Of a DNA stretch of 45,595 nt, positions 24,022 to 32,502 are shown one piece after another. Position numbers and translations under genes: made by a program. The stretch comes from an uncultured Erysipelotrichaceae bacterium. Its GTDB lineage: Bacteria > Bacillota_I > Bacilli_A > RFN20 > CAG-826. The stretch lies in the NCBI GenBank assembly GCA_902774655.1, contig CACYJD010000001.1:1-45595 (forward strand), in the 5' to 3' direction. Under the pieces are notes generated by a model. The model did not search any database, had not been told where the DNA came from, and was given only the letters and a program-made list of their open reading frames with translations. Positions within the stretch are counted from its first letter, which is position 1, and the number at the start of each line of letters is the position of its first letter.

Positions 24022-26334
24022 TTACTTTAGTAAGTCATCAAATTCTTCACTCGCTGGGGTGAGGTCGATTGGTAATAGAGATATACCTTTGATGTATTGC
24101 CTGCCGTTAACTCTAGCTTTTTTAAATCCTAATTTTTCAAGAATTTGGTAGAAGTCTGTTGTACTTCTTGGGGTTTCGCCACCATTGAAACAATAGTTGC
24201 GGTATTTGGTGTAGAGTTCACCACTAGGACATTTGGCTGTTTTATCAGCTAAGTCACATCTCTCACTAAGGAATAATGAAACAGTGTCACTTTGCTCTTT
24301 ATAGCCATTAATGGCTTCAACCACTTCTTCCGGGGGTTCGACATGGAAACCGTGGTCGATTGCTTTTTTAGCACCTTCGATAAGCCAATAGAGAATATAT
24401 TCGCCAGCATCCTCAACTAGCACCTCGGCATAGTTCTTAATATCTTCTTTGCCAACGAACTTATGTTTGAAAGGAATGACAATAATTCTTCTCCATGTGC
24501 CATCATCGACAGTTGCTACCTTTGGTAAGTTATTTGTGTAAATGACTAAGGTATGACTTGGGGTGAAGTCAAATGGGTCCTTATATTTCTTACATGCGTT
24601 AATTTTGTCAGTAGAACACATGCGTTTAATTGTGGATTCATCCAAGCGGTCACCTGCTTTAGTTTCCGCAGCGATTACAAGTCTTCTACCACGAAGTTCA
24701 GCTAAGTCTGCTTGTTTGTCACGTTTAATAGATGTGGTAAGTACGTCACTAGCGATAGAGCCATAGTAGTCGCCTAGCACACTGCTTATCGAGTTAAAGA
24801 AGGTAGACTTACCGTTACCGCCTTCACCATAGGCAATGATACAAGCTTCGACATAGACTTTACCGAAGAGTGCCATACCACACATTTCTTGAACGTATTC
24901 GATAAGCTTATCGTTATGGCCAAATATGGTATTAACTGACTTAAGCCATTTCTCTTTCCCTTTTAGGGAAGGTGAGACACTGGTCATCTTTGTCATAAGA
25001 TCTTCTGCCCTATGTTCGCGTAGTCCTTTAACACCTTCTCTTAAGTCATAAACACCCGCTGGTGTATTAAGCAAGAACGGATTAGCATCAAGCATCATAG
25101 AATCTATTTCCACCATTGGTCTAACTTCTTTTAAAGTCGCTGCTATGTAGTGAGAGAATCTACGCTTAATGACATACTCTTTAAACTGAAGAGCTTCTAA
25201 ATAGCCGTGATACGCTTTACGTTGGTCTTCAGATAAGGTCTTGTCAATCTCGCTCTTTTTGCATGTGGCAATAAGGGTAAAGGCATCAAGTTCAGTTAAC
25301 TTTTTATAGTTAACGATAATAAGATGCTCTGCTTGGCGTAGTTGACGTTCAGTTAACTCTTGAGCAATCGCTTGAGCACCGGCTTCGCTTTCTACCCATT
25401 TGTTATTGCGGTAGACAATGTTGAGCGTAGCGGCACTATACTTTAAGTCGTTAGAGAAATATTTTTGAAGTAAACGAGCTTGTCCAACATCGCTTTGGTC
25501 AGTTGGGCGGTAGTCGTTATCATCATCATAGTCATCAGGCTTTTTATAGTTTGGGTCCGCTAATATAACTTTGTTATAAAACTTAAGAGCACTATTCCAG
25601 ATAAGCTTAAGTTCAAAATCATCTAAAGGTGGATTACAGTGGCTTGCCTTTTCGTCGAATAAGGTAGTTGCTTCTTCAGTATCACCATAGCGTTTGAGTA
25701 CCTTAACGGCATAGCGATGCATGGTCGCATTTCTTTGGCCCTCGGGAATATCGTCATCACCACTATCGTAATTATCGAAGTCCATCTCATCTAAGAGCTC
25801 GTTAAGAGTCATGTAACCATTAATGACCTCGACTTTAGGGTTTTCAGTACCGAAGAAGAAATGAGCAGCATCCTTAGCTCTTGGGTCGATAATTGGTAAA
25901 TACTTCATTAATCGTTTAGCAAGAGCATCATATTCATCTTTGGATTTGATATCCGCGGCAATGATAATGTGCATCTTTGGACGTTTTTGTTTGATGGTTG
26001 TGACACCGTTTTTATTCTTCTTAGGCTTATCGACCATGTGATTCCTTGAATAATGGATGATGTGTGGTACGCCTTTAATAACGTTTTCGACATCATCTTT
26101 ATCGAACCATTCGCTAGGATTATCGCTATGGTCATTATCGATATCTATCAATAAGCAATTACTTTTAACAAAGTTATCACCCGAGCGAGAGTCTTTAAAA
26201 AGCGGACCAACATAGTCATGGATAAACATAGAAGGATCATATTTCCCCGACTTGGTGTCGATGTTATATTCGTGGGGATATTTTGTATTAGCAGGGTCCT
26301 CTCTTACATCAGACCCATAAAATGTGATAATCAT
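24022..26334 (-). CDS. Phage primase-helicase (D5/P4-like)
   Basis: A 770-residue replication protein. The N-terminal about 250 residues resemble a bifunctional primase-polymerase (NCLLIDIDNDHSDNPSEWF with an acidic pair; MHIIIAAD). The C-terminal half is a superfamily 3 helicase with GEGGNGKST Walker A near residue 500, LRGRRLVIAAETKAG, and VIYTNNLPKV with sensor 1. It primes and unwinds phage DNA. I chose ATG at 26334, preceded by AGGAGG at six bases; an earlier in-frame start at 26388 lies within the polymerase gene. Confidence 0.93.
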   Translation of the reverse strand: MIITFYGSDVREDPANTKYPHEYNIDTKSGKYDPSMFIHDYVGPLFKDSRSGDNFVKSNCLLIDIDNDHSDNPSEWFDKDDVENVIKGVPHIIHYSRNHMVDKPKKNKNGVTTIKQKRPKMHIIIAADIKSKDEYDALAKRLMKYLPIIDPRAKDAAHFFFGTENPKVEVINGYMTLNELLDEMDFDNYDSGDDDIPEGQRNATMHRYAVKVLKRYGDTEEATTLFDEKASHCNPPLDDFELKLIWNSALKFYNKVILADPNYKKPDDYDDDNDYRPTDQSDVGQARLLQKYFSNDLKYSAATLNIVYRNNKWVESEAGAQAIAQELTERQLRQAEHLIIVNYKKLTELDAFTLIATCKKSEIDKTLSEDQRKAYHGYLEALQFKEYVIKRRFSHYIAATLKEVRPMVEIDSMMLDANPFLLNTPAGVYDLREGVKGLREHRAEDLMTKMTSVSPSLKGKEKWLKSVNTIFGHNDKLIEYVQEMCGMALFGKVYVEACIIAYGEGGNGKSTFFNSISSVLGDYYGSIASDVLTTSIKRDKQADLAELRGRRLVIAAETKAGDRLDESTIKRMCSTDKINACKKYKDPFDFTPSHTLVIYTNNLPKVATVDDGTWRRIIVIPFKHKFVGKEDIKNYAEVLVEDAGEYILYWLIEGAKKAIDHGFHVEPPEEVVEAINGYKEQSDTVSLFLSERCDLADKTAKCPSGELYTKYRNYCFNGGETPRSTTDFYQILEKLGFKKARVNGRQYIKGISLLPIDLTPASEEFDDLLK

Positions 26335-26347
26335 TGTTTTCCTCCTA

Positions 26348-28276
26348 TTAATCTTTTTGGTAGAACTCGCACTCATATCCATCGGCATTAAGGATTAAAC
26401 CAGCGGCCCAATCTGGGTTTCTAGTCATCCTTGCCACTACGTTTGACACCTTAGTGTCCATTGGCACTTCGATGATTACTTCATCGTGGACATGAGCAAC
26501 GATTTTAAATTGACTGAGATTTTTCATAGCGAATATAAGAAGGTCGCGTGCCGTTGCCTGAATGACATTTTCAACAAACTTCGGACCATATGATTCAATG
26601 CGAGAGTATTTCTTCTTTGAATCAATGCCGTAGTATGTGATGCTTCCATCCACTATTTGCGGTTTGACGTATGCTAGCCTTCTACCACTAGGTAAAGTGA
26701 TAAAAAGCATCTTTGACTTATATTCGAATTCTAATTGACCTAATTTGACTATATTGTTTGCGTTATTAAGAGCGGCTTTAATGGCTCTTTCGACATCCCA
26801 CCAGAACTTCACGATGTTAGGGTTAGCTTTTCGCCAAGCGGTAACTAAGCCATCAAGCTCTTCTTCCTTTAAACCATAATCTAGAGCTGACATCGCTATT
26901 AGGGCACCTTTGGCTCCACCATAGCCTAACGCTAACTCAGCAATCTTCCCCTTTGGTCTAAGTTCAGCATTAACACCGTGTTTTTCAACAGGAACACCAA
27001 ACATCTGACTAGCGGATGCACAATAAATGTCTTCATTGTTTTTAAAGGCATCCATACGCCACTCCTCACCTGCATACCAAGCGATTACTCTTGCTTCAAT
27101 AGCAGAGAAGTCACTTACGATGAACTTGTGATTAGGTTCTGGAATAAAAGCGGTTCTTATAAGCTGCGATAACGTATCCGGCACATCAGGATAGAGCATT
27201 TCAAGAGCGTTAATGTTACCTTCCTTAACAAGAGCACGAGCACTCGCTAAATCAGGCAAATGGTTTTGTGGAAGGTTTTGAAGTTGAACTATTTTTGAGC
27301 TAAATCTACCAGTGCGATTCGCCCCATAAAATTGAAACATTCCTCTTACCCTATTATCGCTACACTTCGATTTAAGCATTGCTTCATATTTTTTAATGGA
27401 GGATTTGCTTATCATCTGACGGAGCATTAAGACTTGTTGGACTGTTTCATCGCTAGCATTAGTGAGAAGCTCTTTTACTTCTTTTTTGCCTAATGATGGA
27501 GCGTTGACGTCATTATCAAAGAGCCATTCTTTAAGCTGTGCAACTGAGTTCGGATTTTCTAAATTTGTGAGATCTTGCAGGGTTTTTACATACTTTTCTC
27601 TGCAATTCTCGTTTATTTCAATTGCTTTAGTAATAAGATCTTCATCCACTAATACGCCACGATCGTTTATGAGTTCACACATCCAATACTCTTCCCAGAC
27701 AAACTCTGGTACTGGGTAATTAGATAGTCGTATTTGGATAGATGATTCAGCTTCTACATCACGTTGGTTATAGAACTTAAATAGTTCCCATTTTTCCTTA
27801 TCGTGGTAGTAATAGTTTCTTAACCTATAACCATTTTTCTTAGTAGGCTTACATGGAACACAGAAATACCTGATTAATTCCTTACCTTCATCAAGCTTCT
27901 TTTTATCGATATTTAGCACCGCACCAACTTGTTTAAGTGAGAACGGTAGACCAAGTATCGCTGCCCAAGTCATGGTACATTTCCAACCTTTTGGAAGGAG
28001 GTATTTACCAGTCTTGTTATAAAGGAATCTTGATAAGCAAATACGTTCGAATTGAGCATTAAATGCCCACTTAGTTATAGCGGGATTACTTAAAGCGGCA
28101 ACGATATCATCTGGTATAGTTTCACCACTTGCTAGGTCCACTACTTTAACCGCACCATCATCAACGGAATAACCGAAGAGTAGGATTTCAAAGTCTGGAT
28201 CTTCTACATAGCGATAAACACCAGCTGTTATGGGTGTGCCACTATATGTTTCAATATCGATTGATACCTTATTCAC
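26348..28276 (-). CDS. Phage family A DNA polymerase
   Basis: A 642-residue polymerase. The N-terminus has a DnaQ-like 3'-5' exonuclease start (SIDIETYSG; Asp7 and Glu9). The C-terminus carries polymerase motif A IVSDFSAIEARVIAWYAGE and motif C VAHVHDEVIIEVP, with RTGRFSSKIVQLQNLPQ in between, as in other phage PolA enzymes. It should copy phage DNA with proofreading. GTG at 28276 is chosen because GGAGG lies eight bases upstream; a GTG at 28285 overlaps that site. A hairpin lies between it and DUF2815. Confidence 0.94.
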   Translation of the reverse strand: MNKVSIDIETYSGTPITAGVYRYVEDPDFEILLFGYSVDDGAVKVVDLASGETIPDDIVAALSNPAITKWAFNAQFERICLSRFLYNKTGKYLLPKGWKCTMTWAAILGLPFSLKQVGAVLNIDKKKLDEGKELIRYFCVPCKPTKKNGYRLRNYYYHDKEKWELFKFYNQRDVEAESSIQIRLSNYPVPEFVWEEYWMCELINDRGVLVDEDLITKAIEINENCREKYVKTLQDLTNLENPNSVAQLKEWLFDNDVNAPSLGKKEVKELLTNASDETVQQVLMLRQMISKSSIKKYEAMLKSKCSDNRVRGMFQFYGANRTGRFSSKIVQLQNLPQNHLPDLASARALVKEGNINALEMLYPDVPDTLSQLIRTAFIPEPNHKFIVSDFSAIEARVIAWYAGEEWRMDAFKNNEDIYCASASQMFGVPVEKHGVNAELRPKGKIAELALGYGGAKGALIAMSALDYGLKEEELDGLVTAWRKANPNIVKFWWDVERAIKAALNNANNIVKLGQLEFEYKSKMLFITLPSGRRLAYVKPQIVDGSITYYGIDSKKKYSRIESYGPKFVENVIQATARDLLIFAMKNLSQFKIVAHVHDEVIIEVPMDTKVSNVVARMTRNPDWAAGLILNADGYECEFYQKD

Positions 28277-28298
28277 TTTAATCACCTCCTAAAGGAAG

Positions 28299-28325
28299 GG
28301 GAGAGCAGTTATTCGCCACTCTCCC
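28299..28325. repeat. Intercistronic hairpin GGGAGAG/CTCTCCC
   Basis: A perfect 7-bp stem with a 13-base loop lies between the DUF2815 stop and the polymerase ribosome site. There is no T-run. It may protect or attenuate the transcript between the two genes. It is short enough that chance is possible. Confidence 0.45.
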
Positions 28326-28347
28326 GAGAAAGGAGTAACTAATGAGA

Positions 28348-28905
28348 TTAGTCAAGGAAACCGTCATCGTCAGCGAAGTCTGCTTCGGCTGTGGATTTAG
28401 AACCTAATGGTTCACCATCACGAATCTTTTGAAGATTATTTAAGCCACAAGCGATACCTTTATTGCCGTTGTTATTAAAGGCATAGAAGGTAATGGATGC
28501 GCGACCATAGATGCCGCTATAGAGTTCGCTAGTTTCGATAATTGGATTAAGTGCCGCATCAACCACTTCTGGTTTGCTAGTACTGTTTGCATTTACAAAG
28601 TAAGAGTCTTTATATGCAGGATCTTCAGGACGTTCTAAGTCACCGTCACGAAGAGGAGATTTGATACCTGTTAAAGGTGGGAGAACTTTGCCGTTACCAC
28701 GTAATTTGAATTCGCCTTCTTTATAGGCAGCTTCGATAGCGGCTTTAATCTTTTCCACTAATTCGGTATCTGATTTAGGGATAATAAGCGAGACAGAATA
28801 TTTTGGTGTAGCACCCTCTGCGTTAGCTTTTGGTTCATTTGCGTTTAAGTAGCTGAATCTGACTACTGATGTAATAACCTTACATGGGTTGTTATTCTTT
28901 GCCAT
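28348..28905 (-). CDS. DUF2815 protein, probable single-strand DNA-binding protein
   Basis: A 185-residue OB-fold-type phage protein, with VRFSYLNANEPKANAEGATPKYSVSLIIPK (short pieces: RFSYLNANEPK, PKYSVSLIIPK), SPLRDGDLERP and the terminal acidic DFADDDGFLD, a typical SSB-like tail. DUF2815 proteins coat single-stranded DNA in Firmicutes phage replication modules. It lies between DUF2800 and the polymerase, the usual order. The ribosome site GGAGG is 12 bases from the ATG, a little far. Confidence 0.9.
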   Translation of the reverse strand: MAKNNNPCKVITSVVRFSYLNANEPKANAEGATPKYSVSLIIPKSDTELVEKIKAAIEAAYKEGEFKLRGNGKVLPPLTGIKSPLRDGDLERPEDPAYKDSYFVNANSTSKPEVVDAALNPIIETSELYSGIYGRASITFYAFNNNGNKGIACGLNNLQKIRDGEPLGSKSTAEADFADDDGFLD

Positions 28906-28912
28906 AAGTTTG

Positions 28913-30049
28913 CTATTCCTCCATAAAATCTAATTTGGCTAAGTTAAGTGCTGGTCTTTTATCGCTCTCTTCCACGAGAGTTGGTTTACCAGTTGGTTTG
29001 TAGACATATTTGTCCACGAGTTCGATAAATTTCGCTTTTCCGATACGTTTGGTTAGTTCCGTTATCGATAGTAACTTTGGTTCATCAAATGGATCTAGAC
29101 CATTATCTTGAAGCGTTTTAATGACTTCGTTTTCATCGGTATATTTACGGTTAGAACGACCTTCTACCAATTTGAAGCCGGGATAGTGAACGCCTTTTAA
29201 ACTTTCACTTAGAGCAAATTCTTTGATGTCATTACCCCAAGAAACTAGGTCATCGATTTTGGTTAAGATTTCCGCTATTTCTTCGATGGATAATAAATCC
29301 TTATTTTGCTCTTTGTAGCCTTCGAGCTTAAGCATCTCGTTGGCGCGGTGTTTACATTCATGGCGTGCCTTACAGAATTGGCACCATGAACCACATTTGA
29401 ATTCGCCTTTGCCTTCATAGGCTAAGGCAGTTTTAGGCTTAACTTCTTCATTAGCCCAAGCGACTAATTCGTCTTTAGAACATGACCATTCGGAGATGTT
29501 ATTGACTCTTGGTTGGATGATTACCATGTTGATTTCTTTAATGTCATAAAGGGGTTCAAACATGAGCAAACTTCCATAAGAGTAAATCATCAACTGTGGG
29601 TTACGTTCGCAAGAGACTTCTACGCCTTTTCCGTGCTTATAGTCCAGGACATAGATACCGCCGTCATAAACGATTACTATGTCACTACTACCGAAGCCTT
29701 CAGGCACTACATCTGAGAAGTCAACCAATACTTCACTTGCGATAAATGGGTGCTTGCCTTCCGCTTTTAATCTTTCGCAAATTTCACTTACGTAATTAAC
29801 AGCGACATCAGTGCATTCATTGATTTCTTCTATATCAAATTCGGTTTCTTCAATTTCTTCATCGAAGGGAATTCCGTAGCGTTCTTTTATCTTCTTTTCG
29901 AGGATTAAGTGTGCAAAACTGCCTTCTTTTGCATAAATTGAACCTTCATCTTCATAGTCTTCAGAAAGCCTGACACTAGGTGGACACTCCATAGCTCGCT
30001 TTAGTGAACTTCCACCAATTAACGAGTGGCCGTTAGTCTTTGGTGGCAT
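28913..30049 (-). CDS. DUF2800 phage exonuclease-like protein
   Basis: A 378-residue PD-(D/E)XK-type protein. It begins with GHSLIGGSSLKRAMECPPSVRLSEDY, has the nuclease core GFGSSDIVIVYDGGIYVLDYKHGKG (quoted as SSDIVIVYDG and VLDYKHGKG; acidic residues plus DYK), and a C-terminal cysteine cluster (KCGSWCQFCKARHEC), perhaps an iron-sulfur or zinc site. It probably processes DNA ends for recombination or replication. Gene order with DUF2815 and polymerase is standard. Confidence 0.9.
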   Translation of the reverse strand: MPPKTNGHSLIGGSSLKRAMECPPSVRLSEDYEDEGSIYAKEGSFAHLILEKKIKERYGIPFDEEIEETEFDIEEINECTDVAVNYVSEICERLKAEGKHPFIASEVLVDFSDVVPEGFGSSDIVIVYDGGIYVLDYKHGKGVEVSCERNPQLMIYSYGSLLMFEPLYDIKEINMVIIQPRVNNISEWSCSKDELVAWANEEVKPKTALAYEGKGEFKCGSWCQFCKARHECKHRANEMLKLEGYKEQNKDLLSIEEIAEILTKIDDLVSWGNDIKEFALSESLKGVHYPGFKLVEGRSNRKYTDENEVIKTLQDNGLDPFDEPKLLSITELTKRIGKAKFIELVDKYVYKPTGKPTLVEESDKRPALNLAKLDFMEE

Positions 30050-30320
30050 CTTCGAGTTCCTTCGCTTTCGCTAAGAGTTCAGGATAATCTTTAGGATCAA
30101 CTTCACTTAATTTGTTGACACCTAAGCCAATGAGCATCATTCGGACATTGGTTGTGTAACCTTTTCTAGAGAGTTCGGCAAGAACAGTTCTTACTTCTTC
30201 TAAGGTAGGTTGTTTGACCTCTTTTTCTTTTTTAGGCTTTTTACCTTCTTCAAGCTCATCTGCGAGAGCGTTGATTTCTGTAGCGATTGCCCTTAGTTTT
30301 TGAGCGATCTCTTTTGTCAT
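30033..30320 (-). CDS. Small early phage protein, Rrp5-annotated type
   Basis: A 95-residue helical protein. The first half is a coiled coil rich in Lys/Glu (LRAIATEINALADELEEGKK), the second is a compact HeH/SAP-like fold (LEEVRTVLAELSRKGYTTNVRMMLIGLGVNKLSEVDPKDYP, short extract LAELSRKGYT). Homologues in Firmicutes phages carry the misleading label 'rRNA biogenesis protein rrp5'. It may help recruit the DUF2800 nuclease, whose gene overlaps it by 17 bases. AAAGGAG lies nine bases from its ATG. Confidence 0.75.
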   Translation of the reverse strand: MTKEIAQKLRAIATEINALADELEEGKKPKKEKEVKQPTLEEVRTVLAELSRKGYTTNVRMMLIGLGVNKLSEVDPKDYPELLAKAKELEDATKD

Positions 30321-30450
30321 AAGGCTTGTCTCCTTTCTTTAGATTGCTGTTGAGCGATTCAACTTCATCGTTAACTTCTTCAATGACCACTAGGGCAAGT
30401 GAGAGAAGACCAATGATGTTGAATAAGTTGTTTTGAACTTTTTTATTCAT
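30256..30450 (-). CDS. Small N-terminal hydrophobic early protein
   Basis: A 64-residue protein at the start of the early operon. It has a short hydrophobic stretch (NNLFNIIGLLSLALVVI, about residues 7-23) and a strongly basic tail (DKRDRSKTKGNRYRNQRSRR). AAAGGAGAAACAA precedes the ATG. It overlaps the next gene by 65 bases in another frame, so the basic tail could instead be an accident of the overlap. Function unknown. Confidence 0.55.
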   Translation of the reverse strand: MNKKVQNNLFNIIGLLSLALVVIEEVNDEVESLNSNLKKGDKPYDKRDRSKTKGNRYRNQRSRR

Positions 30451-30560
30451 TTGTTTCTCCTTTCCGAGCAGTTCATCACTCTTGGCAATCCTTATGGGAC
30501 CAGCGACTTATGGCTTCGCACTAAAATTGCAAAAAAAATATATTTTTGTTTTTCGAGCAT
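30451..30560 (-). promoter_or_regulatory. Leader of the phage early operon
   Basis: The 110 bases between the ABC-system terminator and the first early gene contain a GCGA/TCGC mini-hairpin, CCATAAGTCGCTGGTCCCATAAGG-type sequence, and a 22-codon reading frame starting at ATG near 30560. No clean -35/-10 pair is seen, so the early promoter may need an activator. Part of it (AGCGACTTAT on plus) reappears after the capsid gene at about 9363. Confidence 0.4.
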
Positions 30561-30594
30561 AAAAAAAGACCACTACGTTATTCGCGTAATGGCC
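30561..30594 (-). terminator. Terminator after the ABC-system ATPase gene
   Basis: On the minus strand GGCCATTACG (30585-30594) pairs with CGTAGTGGTC (30568-30577), a 10-bp stem with two G-T pairs and a seven-base loop, followed by seven T (30561-30567). It would separate the ABC module from the phage early operon. Confidence 0.9.
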
Positions 30595-30614
30595 TATGTG
30601 CATGTGTTTCTTAA

Positions 30615-32291
30615 TTAATTATTCTTTGCTCTGCCCCATTGATCACCGAACAATGCCCCATCTCCAGAATGAAGTTGAATTACTTGTTTTTCTATAGCAA
30701 TATTTGTTATCGTTCCATCTGGATTAACTTCTTTATATCTATCAGGGTTTTCAGCAACAGCAAATATCTGTCTTTCAGTTTTTTGGGCATATAATTTAAA
30801 TAAATCGCGAGCAGTAATATCTTCGATATTAGTAAATAGAATCGAGTCGTGTCCAAAGACTGGTAGTTTTGTATTCTCCATTATTGCCAAATCCAACAAA
30901 CAAACTGCTTTATACCTAGTTCCAGTTCCTGTATCACCTGGAGTGTAGAAAGCATAACTTTTAAGTTCGTTAAATTTGAAAATTGGAGCAGCTACTCTTT
31001 TATCATCTTTTTCTCTAATGTGGGTATTGTTTTCCCTCATTGATGAATTTAGTTTGTTTTCGATTGTTGTCGTATATGTTTCTGTTAATTGCACTAAGGT
31101 TTTTTCTGCTTCTTTATATCCTTTTAATGCACTTTCGCTATCTTCAAAATTTTTGATGGCGGTTCCAAGCCTATCTATTTCCTTTGATAAATATTCGCGT
31201 TCTTTAACATACGATTCGGAAACAGTAGGCACAGTCTTATATTCTTCTAATTGAGTATTAATTTCAGCAATTCTTGCATCAATTAAAGAAATTAAATTCT
31301 CAACTTCTTTATTTGCTTCAATGATATCTTCCAACAAATATCCATAGACATCTTTATGGAATTTTTCATATTTTTTAATTTCAGGAATCTTGACATCTTC
31401 AAAGAACTCTTTTAAAGCACCATACTTCAATTGATACTCTTCTTCAGATAGTAATTCATCATTATCATTAATATCAGTTAATTTCTTTTCTAACGTTTTT
31501 CTTCTTCTTTGGAGTTTTACTTTTTCTTTGTTAAGACGCGTTTTTTCGGTGGCTTCTAATGCCTCTTGGTCATTTGAATTATGGATATTGTCATAGTCTA
31601 ATTGTTCTAATTGCTTACGCAAATCAGCTAATTGAGCCACCATTTTTGCTTTTTCTTCTGCACTTATAGCAATTGGAGCAATATTATGTTTTCTAATGTT
31701 GTCGTATCCCTTTTTTAAATCTTTTTTAGAATCGTAATCTGCCTTTGTAGATTCTATCGGTTTAAACATTCCGAACATCTTTAATAAAACGCTCATTCCA
31801 TCATAGTCAGATTCCCTAATATGAGCGTTAATTGGTCTCCATTCGTTATAGTTTTTCTTATTATAAATTCTAAAATATGGTCCAACCCATTCTCTAAACG
31901 ATAGGTCTTCACCGTTTTTTAGACCATAGAAATTTACAAGGTCTTCCTTAAACTGTTTATTGGTTATTGTGTTTCTTGTCTTATATTCGCTGTCACAAAT
32001 GTCCACTCTTTCTGGGTTTTGTGTGTTTCTTTTATAAAATCTTGATTTGCCATCGAATTCAAATTCAAAGCAAATATCGTGATGGCCCACATGTTCAATA
32101 GTTTCTTTTTCTTTTTGTGGATAATCATCTCCGCCAAAACAAAAATCAATAATCATCAACAAAGTTGATTTACCTATAGAGTTTGTTGCTCCTTTTTCAC
32201 CGAGGATTACATTTAAACCATTATGAAATCTAATTGGTTCTCTAGGAACGCCATGATCAATAAACTTATCGCATTTAATTGTTTTTAACAT
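30615..32291 (-). CDS. ABC-3C-type SMC-like ATPase (DUF2326)
   Basis: A 558-residue ATPase with Walker A GEKGATNSIGKST near residues 31-43, a long central coiled coil (about 200-420, rich in Lys/Glu, e.g. LQRRRKTLEKKL), and the C-terminal nucleotide-binding half (AVCLLDLAIMENTKLPVFGHDS). This split ATPase with coiled coil is the design of RecN/SMC-like DUF2326 proteins in ABC three-component conflict systems. It likely senses DNA or nucleoprotein and triggers the partner effector. ATG at 32291 is chosen (GGGG-type site upstream), overlapping the middle gene by 17 bases. Confidence 0.85.
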   Translation of the reverse strand: MLKTIKCDKFIDHGVPREPIRFHNGLNVILGEKGATNSIGKSTLLMIIDFCFGGDDYPQKEKETIEHVGHHDICFEFEFDGKSRFYKRNTQNPERVDICDSEYKTRNTITNKQFKEDLVNFYGLKNGEDLSFREWVGPYFRIYNKKNYNEWRPINAHIRESDYDGMSVLLKMFGMFKPIESTKADYDSKKDLKKGYDNIRKHNIAPIAISAEEKAKMVAQLADLRKQLEQLDYDNIHNSNDQEALEATEKTRLNKEKVKLQRRRKTLEKKLTDINDNDELLSEEEYQLKYGALKEFFEDVKIPEIKKYEKFHKDVYGYLLEDIIEANKEVENLISLIDARIAEINTQLEEYKTVPTVSESYVKEREYLSKEIDRLGTAIKNFEDSESALKGYKEAEKTLVQLTETYTTTIENKLNSSMRENNTHIREKDDKRVAAPIFKFNELKSYAFYTPGDTGTGTRYKAVCLLDLAIMENTKLPVFGHDSILFTNIEDITARDLFKLYAQKTERQIFAVAENPDRYKEVNPDGTITNIAIEKQVIQLHSGDGALFGDQWGRAKNN

Positions 32292-32502
32292 AATGAACAA
32301 CCCCTTCCAATAGCTCAATTTTTCCTAAAACAAATAGACAATCGAGCGTATCTATAAATTCGCCTCGGCTCTCGAAAGACGATTTTGTTTTGTTGTAGAG
32401 TTCTTTAACAGAATAATCACAGTCTTCTAAAGGCTTTAAAATGACAGGAAACTTCGATAAGCAACTGTTTTTGTAACTAATAAATTTACTCGGAAGTTTC
32501 AT
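32275..32502 (-). CDS. ABC-3C middle component-like small protein
   Basis: A 75-residue helical protein (SVKELYNKTKSSFESRGEFIDTLDCLFVLG) in the slot of the small 'middle component' that bridges ATPase and effector in ABC-3C systems. It overlaps both neighbours by 17 bases, so all three genes are coupled. ATG at 32502 is the likely start. The sequence itself is too short for firm family assignment, and position is the main evidence. Confidence 0.75.
   Translation of the reverse strand: MKLPSKFISYKNSCLSKFPVILKPLEDCDYSVKELYNKTKSSFESRGEFIDTLDCLFVLGKIELLEGVVHYVKNN

Noticed and set aside
29513..29716. Plus-strand frame opposite the DUF2800 gene
   Set aside because: It is fully inside a well-supported gene, has no ribosome site, and appears to be a shadow.
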